DNA from: Microbacterium helvum
GTDB taxonomy: Bacteria > Actinomycetota > Actinomycetes > Actinomycetales > Microbacteriaceae
DNA length: 64,000 nucleotides
Reading direction: 5' to 3'
Assembly: GCF_014779795.1 (NCBI RefSeq)
Contig: NZ_JACXZS010000003.1
Span: forward strand, 248,001-312,000
The notes under the pieces were generated by a model that was given only the letters and a program-made list of their open reading frames with translations, searched no databases and was not told where the DNA came from. Shown piece after piece: positions 1 through 7,941 of this stretch (its first letter is position 1; each line of letters begins with the position of its first letter). The position numbers and the translations under genes are program-made.

Positions 1-1
1 C

Positions 2-592
2 CCGGACTTCCTGGCCGCATTCGAACCCGTCACCCTCATCCCGCAACCGGACGCGACCGGAGGTGAGACCGTGAACGTGCTACTGGTCATCGCCGACCGA
101 CCCGACCTGGTCGCCCCCGTCTCCGACGCCGTCCTGTCCGTCCTCGCCGCCGACGACCCCACCAAGATCACCGTCCAAACCAGCGAAGCCCTCGCCCAAC
201 TCCGCGCCATCGTGCAAACCCAACTCGGCACCTTCGCCCGCGGGCTCGTCCTCGTCATCCTCGCCACCACCGGCATCCTGGTCGCGATCATCCTCTACGG
301 GCTCGTCATGATGCGCCGCAAAGACTTCGGCCGCCGCCGCGCCCTCGGCGCCACCCGAGCATTGATCATCACGCTCCTGCTCACCCAGACCGCACTCCTC
401 GCCCTGACCGGTGTGATCCTCGGCGTGACCGCGTCCACCCTCACCCTTGTTCTCGCCGGCGACCCCCACCCCGGCTGGGCCTTCACCACCGCCACCAGCA
501 TCCTCGCCCTCACCACAGCCCTGGCCGCCGCCCTCATCCCCGCCCTCACCGCCGCCGGCCGCCAACCCATCCACGAACTCCGCGTCCCATGA
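2..592 (+). CDS. FtsX-type ABC transporter permease, C-terminal part (5' end outside window)
   Basis: The frame is open from the first bases, so this is the 3' part of a longer gene; an internal GTG at 71 is not a convincing start. The visible ~196 residues contain a hydrophobic helix (LVLVILATTGILVAIILYGL), the cytoplasmic motif RRKDFGRRRALGATR typical of FtsX/MacB permeases, and two further membrane segments before a short tail. FtsX-type permeases pair with an ATPase to export peptides or lipoproteins or to work as peptide sensors and resistance pumps; the ATPase is not in view. A small secreted protein follows 119 bp downstream and could be a partner, which is inference. Confidence 0.8.
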   Translation, partial: PDFLAAFEPVTLIPQPDATGGETVNVLLVIADRPDLVAPVSDAVLSVLAADDPTKITVQTSEALAQLRAIVQTQLGTFARGLVLVILATTGILVAIILYGLVMMRRKDFGRRRALGATRALIITLLLTQTALLALTGVILGVTASTLTLVLAGDPHPGWAFTTATSILALTTALAAALIPALTAAGRQPIHELRVP

Positions 593-711
593 CAGGCCGC
601 TCCCGACGCCTCCGCAGAGTTGGTCAACAGAGTTCTGTAACGAATTCGCAGCGTCAGACACATACATGGTGAAGGGGATGGTCACCGATCTCGACGAGCG
701 AAGGGTTCCAA

Positions 712-1041
712 ATGAATCGAATGGCAATGAAGGCGGTCGCGGCCGCTGCGGCAGTCGTGGCAATCGTCGGGCTGACCGCACTTCCGGCGGCCGCGGCAAC
801 ACTCAATCTCGGCGCCCGCTCCTGCAGTTCGCCATACCCGCTGGTCGAGACTTACACGTTCTCGTCGGGCAAGACTGCGCACCTCCAGATCGGAGCCACG
901 ACAAAGACAAAGACGTTCGACAACGGTACGAACATCATCCACCGTTACTTTCCCAGCAGCCTTTCTTCGGTGAGTGCCAGTTCGGCCACGACGGATGGCG
1001 CGTTCCAAGCGACCGGCAACGGCGTCACTTGCACCAACTGA
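712..1041 (+). CDS. Small secreted protein of unknown function (109 aa)
   Basis: The start ATG at 712 has a reasonable ribosome site (aaggg, 7 nt upstream). Residues 1-28 form a Sec signal peptide (MKAVAAAAAVVAIVGL, cleavage after an AAA box). The mature ~80 residues are rich in Ser, Thr and Gly and contain just two cysteines, one near the new N-terminus (RSCSSPY) and one three residues from the end (VTCTN), which could form a disulfide closing the chain. I do not recognise the family. Size and position next to an FtsX permease recall bacteriocin or signal-peptide loci, but there is no lactococcin-972 tryptophan/histidine pattern. Its base composition is less GC-rich than that of its neighbours. 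Confidence 0.7.
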   Translation: MNRMAMKAVAAAAAVVAIVGLTALPAAAATLNLGARSCSSPYPLVETYTFSSGKTAHLQIGATTKTKTFDNGTNIIHRYFPSSLSSVSASSATTDGAFQATGNGVTCTN

Positions 1042-1544
1042 CGCCTGCATTATCGGTCGCGGTCGTCGTCTCGATCGGCGCTATGGCGGGCTGCTCGACG
1101 GCAGCCCCAGCGACAGGGGCAACCGCAACCCCGAAACCGGCAGTGACTGTCGGGAGCGAGGCAGAGGCCGACACCTTGCTGGCCGATTGTCTTCATGCAC
1201 GGGGGTGGGACGTCACGGTCAGCAGTGATGGCGGAGTCGAAGCAGAGTTCGCCAACGAGCAACTCGATCGTTACTTGGCAGACCAGGAGATCTGCAGCTC
1301 AGGAATCTCCCACCGCGAGTGGACCGATGCCGACTATTCGACGACGTACGACGGGCTCCTCGCCTCATTGTCATGCTTGCAGGCGCGGGGGTACCCGACA
1401 CCCGATGCGACGCCGTCGCTGCAGCGTTTCGTAGAGCAAAGGCGTTCACCGGACGACGCGATCTGGGATCCCTACTCGCAAGTCCCGCCGAGCAGCCTCG
1501 CCGAGGCGTTGTCGCTGTGCCCCGAACCCGATCCGATCTACTGA
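1029..1544 (+). CDS. Putative lipoprotein of unknown function
   Basis: From a TTG at 1029 the frame gives a hydrophobic leader ending in a lipobox-like GAMAGC, followed by a Thr/Pro/Ala linker and a ~130-residue domain with four cysteines (ADCLHARGWDV, QEIC, LSCLQARGY, LSLCPEP). The two repeated CLxARG(W/Y) segments suggest an internally duplicated, disulfide-bonded fold seen in small actinobacterial lipoproteins of unknown role. The start is uncertain: the TTG overlaps the end of the preceding gene, suggesting translational coupling, and it leaves few positive charges before the hydrophobic stretch. CTG at 1038 is an alternative. No function can be assigned. Confidence 0.55.
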   Translation: MHQLTPALSVAVVVSIGAMAGCSTAAPATGATATPKPAVTVGSEAEADTLLADCLHARGWDVTVSSDGGVEAEFANEQLDRYLADQEICSSGISHREWTDADYSTTYDGLLASLSCLQARGYPTPDATPSLQRFVEQRRSPDDAIWDPYSQVPPSSLAEALSLCPEPDPIY

Positions 1545-1595
1545 CGCCGTGGCTGAACCTTGAGACGGGCACTGTGGCGGCGTGCTGATCGCCGA

Positions 1596-1641
1596 ATAGG
1601 CGCTCGTCAGTCTGCCTGATAGGCGCTCGTCCGTTTGTTAG
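1596..1641 (+). repeat. Two tandem 23-bp repeats upstream of the DUF4143 remnant
   Basis: ATAGGCGCTCGTC occurs at 1596-1608 and again at 1619-1631, each followed by a similar 10-bp tail, giving a 23-bp period with about 18 of 23 positions matching. A spacing near two helical turns is typical of operator or promoter repeats. They end directly against the truncated coding remnant. Confidence 0.6.
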
Positions 1642-1642
1642 A

Positions 1643-1810
1643 TTGCCGCTACTCAAGCCGGCGATCGACGGCCGCGATGTGCGACATCTCAACTGGCTGC
1701 AGACGCAGCTGGGCGATCGGGTGGTCGACCGCGTGGTGATCAACGCCGGTCCCTACGCATATCGCCGACGCGACGGGGTGGCGGTCATCCCCCTCGCACT
1801 CCTCGGACCC
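1643..1810 (+). pseudogene. 3' remnant of a DUF4143-type AAA ATPase
   Basis: The ~56 residues resemble the end of actinobacterial AAA+/DUF4143 ATPases, which finish with a restriction-nuclease-like segment: DVRHLNWLQTQLGDR, then VVINAGPYAYRRRDG and VAVIPLALLGP. No ATPase core precedes it and the normal stop is missing; the frame runs on as antisense of mdh. I read it as the remains of a deleted gene. The family match is from memory and needs a profile search. Confidence 0.5.
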
Positions 1811-1823
1811 GGACGCGGGCCTG

Positions 1824-2855
1824 TCACAGCACGCCGAGCGCGGTCACCGCGTCGCGTTCGGCGATCAGCTCGGCGACGGACGCGTCGATGCGGGCGCGGG
1901 CGCGCGCGTCGATGTCGAGGCCTTCGACGATCTCGTACCCGTCGCCGTGCGAGCGGACGGGGAACGAGCTCACGAGGCCTGCGGGTACGCCGTACTCGCC
2001 GCGAGAGACGACGGCCGCCGACGTCCAGGAGCGGTGGGGCGTGCCGAGCTGCTCGTCGCGCACGTGATCGATCGCCGCGTTCGCCGCGGAGGCGACCGAC
2101 GACGAGCCGCGCACCTCGATGATCTCGGCACCGCGCTTCGCTACGCGGGGGATGAACGTGTCGTCGAGCCACGTCCGCACCTGTGCGGCGCCGCCCAGGC
2201 GTTCCGCGAGCGCCTCGACCACCGGCATCCGCTCGACGAGTCCGGTGCGCACGGTCGCGTGCGACACGTCGGGGAACTGCGAGGCCGAGTGGTTGCCCCA
2301 GATCGTGACGTCGTCGATGTCGTCGGGCGCCACCTGCAGCACCTCGGCGAGCTGGCCGACGGCGCGGTTGTGGTCCAGGCGCGTGAGCGCGGTGAAGCGG
2401 TCGGCGGGAACGTGGGGAGCCGCGGATGCCGCGGCGATGAGGGCGTTCGTGTTGGCGGGGTTGCCCACCACGACCACGCGCACGTCGTCGTCGGCCACCG
2501 CGGCGATCGCCTTGCCCTGCGGGCCGAAGATGCCGGCGTTCGCGGCGAGCAGGTCGGCGCGCTCCATACCCGCCGTGCGCGGGCGGGCGCCGACGAGCAT
2601 CGCGATGTGCGTGCCGTTGAACGCGGTCAGCGGATCGTCGGTCACGTCCACGTCCACCAGCTGCGGGAACGCGCAGTCCTGCAGCTCGAGCGCCGCGCCC
2701 TCGGCCGCCTTCATGCCCTGGGGGATCTCGAGCAGTCGCAGCCGCACCGGCCGATCGGGCCCCAGCATGTCGCCCGCCGCGATGCGGAACATCAGCGCGT
2801 AGCCGATCTGCCCGCCGCCGCCGGTGATGGTCACGGTCGTGGGTGCGCTCGCCAT
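1824..2855 (-). CDS. mdh: Malate dehydrogenase
   Basis: NAD-dependent oxidation of malate to oxaloacetate in the TCA cycle, cytoplasmic. The 343-residue protein has the N-terminal dinucleotide loop [12 protein letters not shown], the substrate/NAD segment GNPANTNA, the catalytic region TRLDHNRA (Arg and Asp) and the catalytic histidine in [11 protein letters not shown]. Length and motifs fit the LDH-like MDH group found in actinobacteria. The ATG at 2855 lies 6 nt after a TAGGCT hexamer, so the mRNA is probably leaderless, which supports this start. It is a single gene, convergent with the remnant to its left and divergent from the metallopeptidase. Confidence 0.97.
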   Translation of the reverse strand: MASAPTTVTITGGGGQIGYALMFRIAAGDMLGPDRPVRLRLLEIPQGMKAAEGAALELQDCAFPQLVDVDVTDDPLTAFNGTHIAMLVGARPRTAGMERADLLAANAGIFGPQGKAIAAVADDDVRVVVVGNPANTNALIAAASAAPHVPADRFTALTRLDHNRAVGQLAEVLQVAPDDIDDVTIWGNHSASQFPDVSHATVRTGLVERMPVVEALAERLGGAAQVRTWLDDTFIPRVAKRGAEIIEVRGSSSVASAANAAIDHVRDEQLGTPHRSWTSAAVVSRGEYGVPAGLVSSFPVRSHGDGYEIVEGLDIDARARARIDASVAELIAERDAVTALGVL

Positions 2856-2861
2856 GACCCG

Positions 2862-2867
2862 AGCCTA
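2862..2867 (-). promoter_or_regulatory. Leaderless -10 element of mdh (TAGGCT)
   Basis: TANNNT hexamer ending 6 nt before the mdh start codon, placing the transcription start at the ATG; no ribosome site is present. Confidence 0.6.
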
Positions 2868-2937
2868 TTCCCCTAGCATCCCGTGCCGGATCGCGCCATA
2901 TCCTCGGCCATTCCGTGCCCCGATCAGGCTGTCGCGG

Positions 2938-2943
2938 TACCGT
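2938..2943 (+). promoter_or_regulatory. Leaderless -10 element of the metallopeptidase gene (TACCGT)
   Basis: TANNNT hexamer 7 nt before ATG 2951; there is no Shine-Dalgarno sequence in between. Confidence 0.5.
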
Positions 2944-2950
2944 GACAGAC

Positions 2951-3826
2951 ATGACGTTCAACGAGAACGCCAACGTCGGGGGGAACACGGCGAGGCGTCG
3001 CGGGGCGGGCGTGGCAGTCGCGGGCGGCGGGGTCGTGGGCCTCGGCGCCATCGCCGTCCTGCTCCTGCAGCTGTTCACGGGCCAGGATTTCTCCAGTGTG
3101 CTGCCGCTCGGCCCTGGCACAGACGCCTCTGGCGGCGGCGACACCGAGATCGCCCAGTGCGAGACCGGGGCCGACGCCAACGCGAACGACTCCTGCCGCC
3201 TCGCGGCGGGCAGCGTCGTGCTCGACAAGTACTGGCAGGACCAGGTGCAGGGCTATCGCGCGCCCACGCTCGTGATCGTCAACGGGTCGGCGTCATCGTC
3301 GTGCGGGACGGCATCCAATCAGACCGGGCCGTTCTACTGCCCGCAGGACGAGTCCGTCTACGTCGACCCGACGTTCTTCGGTCTCATGCGCGACCAGTTC
3401 GGCGCGTCGGCGGGCGACCTCGCCCAGCTCTACGTGCTGGCGCACGAGTACGGGCACCACGTGCAGTACATCACCGGGATCATGGACGAGCACCCGAACG
3501 ACGGCGCGGGCGCGACCGGCAACGGCGTGCGCACCGAGCTGCAGGCCGACTGCTTCGCCGGCGCGTGGGTCGGGGCCATGACCGAAGAGGTCGACGAGAA
3601 CGGGGTACCGTATCTGCAGGCCCCGACGCAGGCGCAGATCGCTGACGCGATCAACGCCGCGAGAACGGTCGGCGACGACAACATCCAGCAGCAGTCCGGG
3701 GGCTTCGTGAACCCCGAATCCTGGACCCACGGCTCGAGCGAGCAGCGTCAGCGCTGGTTCCAGCTGGGCTACCAGGGCGGTGTCTCCGCGTGCGACACCT
3801 TCGGCGTTCCGGGGGGAAGCCTATGA
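2951..3826 (+). CDS. Neutral zinc metallopeptidase (YpfJ family)
   Basis: Membrane-anchored protease of the bacterial YpfJ family. Residues 1-15 are polar, followed by an RRRG stretch and one membrane helix (about 25-45); the rest is extracytoplasmic. The zinc site HEYGHH is at residues 165-170, followed by the family-typical ELQADCFAGAW segment, which supplies the third ligand region, and a C-terminal GSSEQRQRWF motif. Length 291 is normal. ATG 2951 is chosen because it follows a leaderless -10 and matches the usual MTFN-type start. The stop overlaps the start of the peptidase gene by 4 bp, so the two are co-transcribed. Physiological substrate unknown. Confidence 0.9.
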   Translation: MTFNENANVGGNTARRRGAGVAVAGGGVVGLGAIAVLLLQLFTGQDFSSVLPLGPGTDASGGGDTEIAQCETGADANANDSCRLAAGSVVLDKYWQDQVQGYRAPTLVIVNGSASSSCGTASNQTGPFYCPQDESVYVDPTFFGLMRDQFGASAGDLAQLYVLAHEYGHHVQYITGIMDEHPNDGAGATGNGVRTELQADCFAGAWVGAMTEEVDENGVPYLQAPTQAQIADAINAARTVGDDNIQQQSGGFVNPESWTHGSSEQRQRWFQLGYQGGVSACDTFGVPGGSL

Positions 3827-4890
3827 ACGAACATCTCGACGACATCCTCTACCCGCCCATCGAGCCGTACGACACCGGCACGCTGATCGCGGGCGAGGGC
3901 AACCGGCTCTACTACGAGCAGGTCGGAAACCCCGAGGGCAAGCCCGTGGTGTTCCTGCACGGCGGCCCCGGTGCAGGGGTCTCGGCCTGGCACCGCCGGT
4001 TCTTCGACCCGGCTGTGTACCGCGTCATCCTGCTCGACCAGCGCGGCTGCGGCCGGTCGACGCCGCACGCGAGCGAGCCTCGCGCCGACCTGCGCCACAA
4101 CACGACCTGGCACCTCGTCGCCGACCTCGAACTGCTGCGCAGGAACCTCGGGATCGCGCGCTGGCAGGTCTTCGGCGGCTCGTGGGGGAGCGCGCTCGCC
4201 CTCGCGTACGCGCAGGCCCACCCCGATGCCGTCACCGAGATCGTGCTGCGCGGCATCTTCACGCTGCGCCGGCACGAGCTGGAGTGGTTCTACGAGGGCG
4301 GCGCGGCATCCATCGTCCCGGATCTGTGGGAGGACTTCATCGCCCCGATCCCGATCCTCGAGCGCTCGCGCCTGATGCAGGCGTACCACCGGCGCCTCGC
4401 CGACCCCGATCCCGCGGTGCACGTGCCCGCCGCGATCGCGTGGTCGAAGTGGGAGGCGTCGAACCTCACCCTGCTGCCCGATCCCGAACTCGTCGAGGCG
4501 ATGACCTCGCGGCGCGAGGCCGTCGCCTTCGCGCGCATCGAGAACCACTACTTCCTCCACGGCGGGTGGTTCGAGCCCGAGCAGCTGATCGCCGGGGTCG
4601 ACCGCATCCGCCACATCCCCGCCGTCATCGTGCAGGGCCGCTACGACGTGTGCACGCCCGCGATGACCGCCTGGGACCTGCATCGCGCGTGGCCGGAAGC
4701 CGAGTTCGTGATGGTTCCGGATGCTGCCCACGCAGCCTCCGAGCCCGGCATCGCCGCCGCGCTCCGTGCTGCGACGGACCGCTTCGGCGCGGTGGAGCAG
4801 AGCATCGAGGCGGAGCCGGAGCCGGAGGAGTCGGAGCCGGAGGAGCCGGAGCCGGAGCCGGAGCCGGCGGACGCCGATGCCGGCCGCTGA
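3823..4890 (+). CDS. pip: Proline iminopeptidase with unusual acidic C-terminal tail
   Basis: Alpha/beta-hydrolase releasing N-terminal proline from peptides (family S33). Visible motifs are HGGPGAG (oxyanion loop), the nucleophile S120 in GGSWGS, DQRGCGRS, a late Asp in QGRYDVCTP and a His in DAAHAAS. The enzyme body ends near residue 325. A tail of about 30 residues built of Glu-Pro steps (EPEPEESEPEEPEPEPEP) follows, encoded by a short-period DNA repeat, and is not normal for the family. The start ATG overlaps the preceding stop (ATGA) and has a strong ggggggaa ribosome site. The tail length probably varies between strains by repeat slippage (inference). Confidence 0.92.
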   Translation: MNEHLDDILYPPIEPYDTGTLIAGEGNRLYYEQVGNPEGKPVVFLHGGPGAGVSAWHRRFFDPAVYRVILLDQRGCGRSTPHASEPRADLRHNTTWHLVADLELLRRNLGIARWQVFGGSWGSALALAYAQAHPDAVTEIVLRGIFTLRRHELEWFYEGGAASIVPDLWEDFIAPIPILERSRLMQAYHRRLADPDPAVHVPAAIAWSKWEASNLTLLPDPELVEAMTSRREAVAFARIENHYFLHGGWFEPEQLIAGVDRIRHIPAVIVQGRYDVCTPAMTAWDLHRAWPEAEFVMVPDAAHAASEPGIAAALRAATDRFGAVEQSIEAEPEPEESEPEEPEPEPEPADADAGR

Positions 4891-4916
4891 CCGGAGGCGC
4901 ACCTCGTCTCGAGCCT

Positions 4917-5019
4917 GAGCGCACCCGAGCCAGAGCCCGAGCGCACCCGAGCCAGAGCCCGAGCGCACCCGAGCCAGAGCCCGAGCGCACCCGAGCCAGA
5001 GCCCGAGCGCGAGCCAGAG
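4917..5019. repeat. 22-bp tandem repeat, four perfect copies plus a partial
   Basis: Perfect 22-bp units at 4917-4938, 4939-4960, 4961-4982 and 4983-5004, then a truncated copy to 5019. The unit contains GAGCCAGAGCCCGAGC, i.e. it resembles the Glu-Pro coding repeat at the end of the preceding gene, but 22 is not a multiple of three and it lies after the stop. Probably an expansion derived from the coding repeat. Confidence 0.9.
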
Positions 5020-5040
5020 GTTCTGCCGCACCGCCCCTTC

Positions 5041-5155
5041 CCCCGCTCCTCTGTCGACAACGCGGCTTCTCGCCGAGAAACCACGTCATGCGCGCCGACA
5101 ACATGGTCGCTCGGCGAGAAACCGCGTTGGCGACCGGGGAACAGAGGAGGGGGCG
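5041..5155. repeat. Large imperfect intergenic palindrome
   Basis: Inner arms at 5059-5077 and 5110-5128 (AACGCGGCTTCTCGCCGAG against its complement, 18 of 19 matching) and outer arms at 5041-5054 and 5141-5155 (CTCCTCTGT / ACAGAGGAG). No gene is visible. The segment 4891-5382 otherwise holds only the tandem repeat on the left and the helicase promoter and leader on the right. Confidence 0.75.
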
Positions 5156-5206
5156 ACGAGGGCGGAGCGGGACACGCGTGACGGGGAACGCCCAGCCGTC
5201 CCCTGG

Positions 5207-5212
5207 TAGGGT
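5207..5212 (+). promoter_or_regulatory. Candidate -10 (TAGGGT) of the helicase gene
   Basis: If used, it creates an untranslated leader of about 165 nt before the ATG at 5383. Long leaders are common for DEAD-box helicase genes and allow temperature or self-regulation. No clear -35 is visible, so this is tentative. Confidence 0.35.
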
Positions 5213-5382
5213 GGTTAACCTTGCAGCGCGTTCCCCCGCGCTTCTCGCGTCGTAGAACGCTTCCCTCGCCGGCATCCCGAGATCCGAACTCGAACCCGGC
5301 TGACATCTTTCGTACGGCGACCCGAGGGCGAGATCCGCCCCGGCCACCGACAGGGCACCGTCGTGCCCAGAGACAGACACTC

Positions 5383-6966
<1,584 letters not shown>

Positions 6967-6983
6967 CCCCGGCATCCACTTCT

Positions 6984-7022
6984 CGAAACGCCCCGTCCGC
7001 TCAGCGCGGCCGGGGCGTTTCG
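6984..7022 (+). terminator. Hairpin terminator after the helicase gene
   Basis: Perfect 12-bp arms CGAAACGCCCCG (6984-6995) and CGGGGCGTTTCG (7011-7022) with a 15-nt loop, 17 bp after the stop. Confidence 0.8.
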
Positions 7023-7037
7023 CTGTCCGCCACTCCC

Positions 7038-7257
7038 GCTCGTTGAGCGGAGCGAGCAACGAGCGAAGACGAAACGCCCTGAGCTGCCCTGCTCGTTGAG
7101 CGGAGCGAGCAACGAGCGAAGACGAAACGCCCTGAGCTGCCCTGCTCGTTGAGCGGAGCGAGGAACGAGCGAAGACGAAACGCCCTGACCGCATGGACGA
7201 CCTCGTGTCGGACCCCGTTTCGTCGGCGGGCGCCGGAGCGCCTCCGCTCAACGACCG
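7038..7257. repeat. 53-bp tandem array of the CGTTGAGCG...GACGAAACG repeat family
   Basis: Copies at 7038-7090 and 7091-7143 are identical 53-bp units; 7144-7188 is a third, truncated copy with one change. An inverted partial copy (GTTTCGTC ... CCGCTCAACGACC) lies at about 7217-7257 and reaches into the end of the TetR gene, whose stop codon sits in CGCTCAACG. Related copies occur at 14508-14594, 17825-17900, 51325-51351 and 56846-56874. Confidence 0.9.
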
Positions 7258-7838
7258 GGTGCCGATGTACCGCCGTTCCCGGCGATCGCCGTCACCGCAC
7301 GGGCGAGTTCGGCGCCGGTCGGCAGTGACTCGGGGCTGATGATCCACAGCAGGCCGAGGCTCTGCACCAGCACGAACTCCAGCTTCGCGATGGCGTCGAG
7401 GTCCTCTGCCGAGAGTTCGGGGCGTGCGGAGCGCAGCACGTCGACGATGCCGAGGTGTGCCTCGTTCATCGCGCCGGCGAGCGTGCGGCTCGCGGCCTCG
7501 TCGCGCCAGACCATCACGGAGTTCTCGAAGCTCGCGACCAGTGCCTCGCGGTTGGCGGCGAAGATCTCGGGCATGCGGTCGAACAGCGCCGCGAACCCGT
7601 CGACGAGGGGGAGTGCAGCGGTCTCGTCGACCACGGCCTCCATCGCGTCGCCGATGCCGCTGCCGAGGGATTCGGTGAGCGCGGCGCTGATGAGCTCGTC
7701 CTTCGACCCGAAGTGGTAGCCGATCGCCGCGAGGCTGACGCCCGCGGCCGTGGCGATGTCGCGGGCGGTCGCCTTGGCGACGCCGCGCTCGAGGATCACC
7801 TGTCGTGCACCGGCGAGGAGGTCTTCGCGATTGCCCAT
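7248..7838 (-). CDS. TetR-family transcriptional regulator
   Basis: One-component repressor of 196 residues. The N-terminal helix-turn-helix covers about residues 15-50 (GYHFGSKDEL is the recognition-helix signature); the rest is a helical ligand-binding and dimer domain of the TetR_C type. The start ATG at 7838 lies 6 nt after a TACGAT hexamer (leaderless) and 10 residues before the HTH, as usual; an upstream in-frame ATG at 7889 falls inside the operator region and is less likely. It is divergent from the flavin monooxygenase across palindromes at 7861-7911, so it probably represses both genes. Its last codons and stop lie in an intergenic-type repeat, so the C-terminus may have been altered by repeat insertion. 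Confidence 0.9.
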   Translation of the reverse strand: MGNREDLLAGARQVILERGVAKATARDIATAAGVSLAAIGYHFGSKDELISAALTESLGSGIGDAMEAVVDETAALPLVDGFAALFDRMPEIFAANREALVASFENSVMVWRDEAASRTLAGAMNEAHLGIVDVLRSARPELSAEDLDAIAKLEFVLVQSLGLLWIISPESLPTGAELARAVTAIAGNGGTSAPGR

Positions 7839-7844
7839 GCGTTC

Positions 7845-7850
7845 ATCGTA
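7845..7850 (-). promoter_or_regulatory. Leaderless -10 element of the TetR gene (TACGAT)
   Basis: TANNNT hexamer ending 6 nt before ATG 7838. Confidence 0.55.
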
Positions 7851-7860
7851 TCCGCAGATT

Positions 7861-7911
7861 TTGGACATTCGTGCTAGACAAGCGTCCAAGATGTCTGTTA
7901 GACATATGTCT
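7861..7911. promoter_or_regulatory. Candidate TetR operators between the divergent genes
   Basis: Three nested dyads: TTGGAC (7861-7866) with GTCCAA (7884-7889); ATGTCTGTTAGACAT (7891-7905, perfect arms around a 3-bp centre); and AGACATATGTCT (7900-7911, perfect). All lie in the shared promoter region and the sequence is unusually AT-rich for this window, as expected for operator and promoter DNA. Confidence 0.65.
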
Positions 7912-7941
7912 CATACAAACGTCTTAGAGATGGGATGCCTC

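Noticed and set aside
712..1041. Assignment of the small secreted protein to the lactococcin 972 bacteriocin family
   Set aside because: It lacks the Trp/His/Tyr pattern of that family; only size, signal peptide and the FtsX neighbour agree.
4917..5019. 22-bp repeats considered as a CRISPR array or replication iterons
   Set aside because: No spacers, perfect head-to-tail copies, and sequence derived from the adjacent Glu-Pro coding repeat.
7038..7188. Tandem 53-bp units considered as a CRISPR array
   Set aside because: Units are contiguous with no unique spacers, related copies are dispersed elsewhere, and no cas genes are near.
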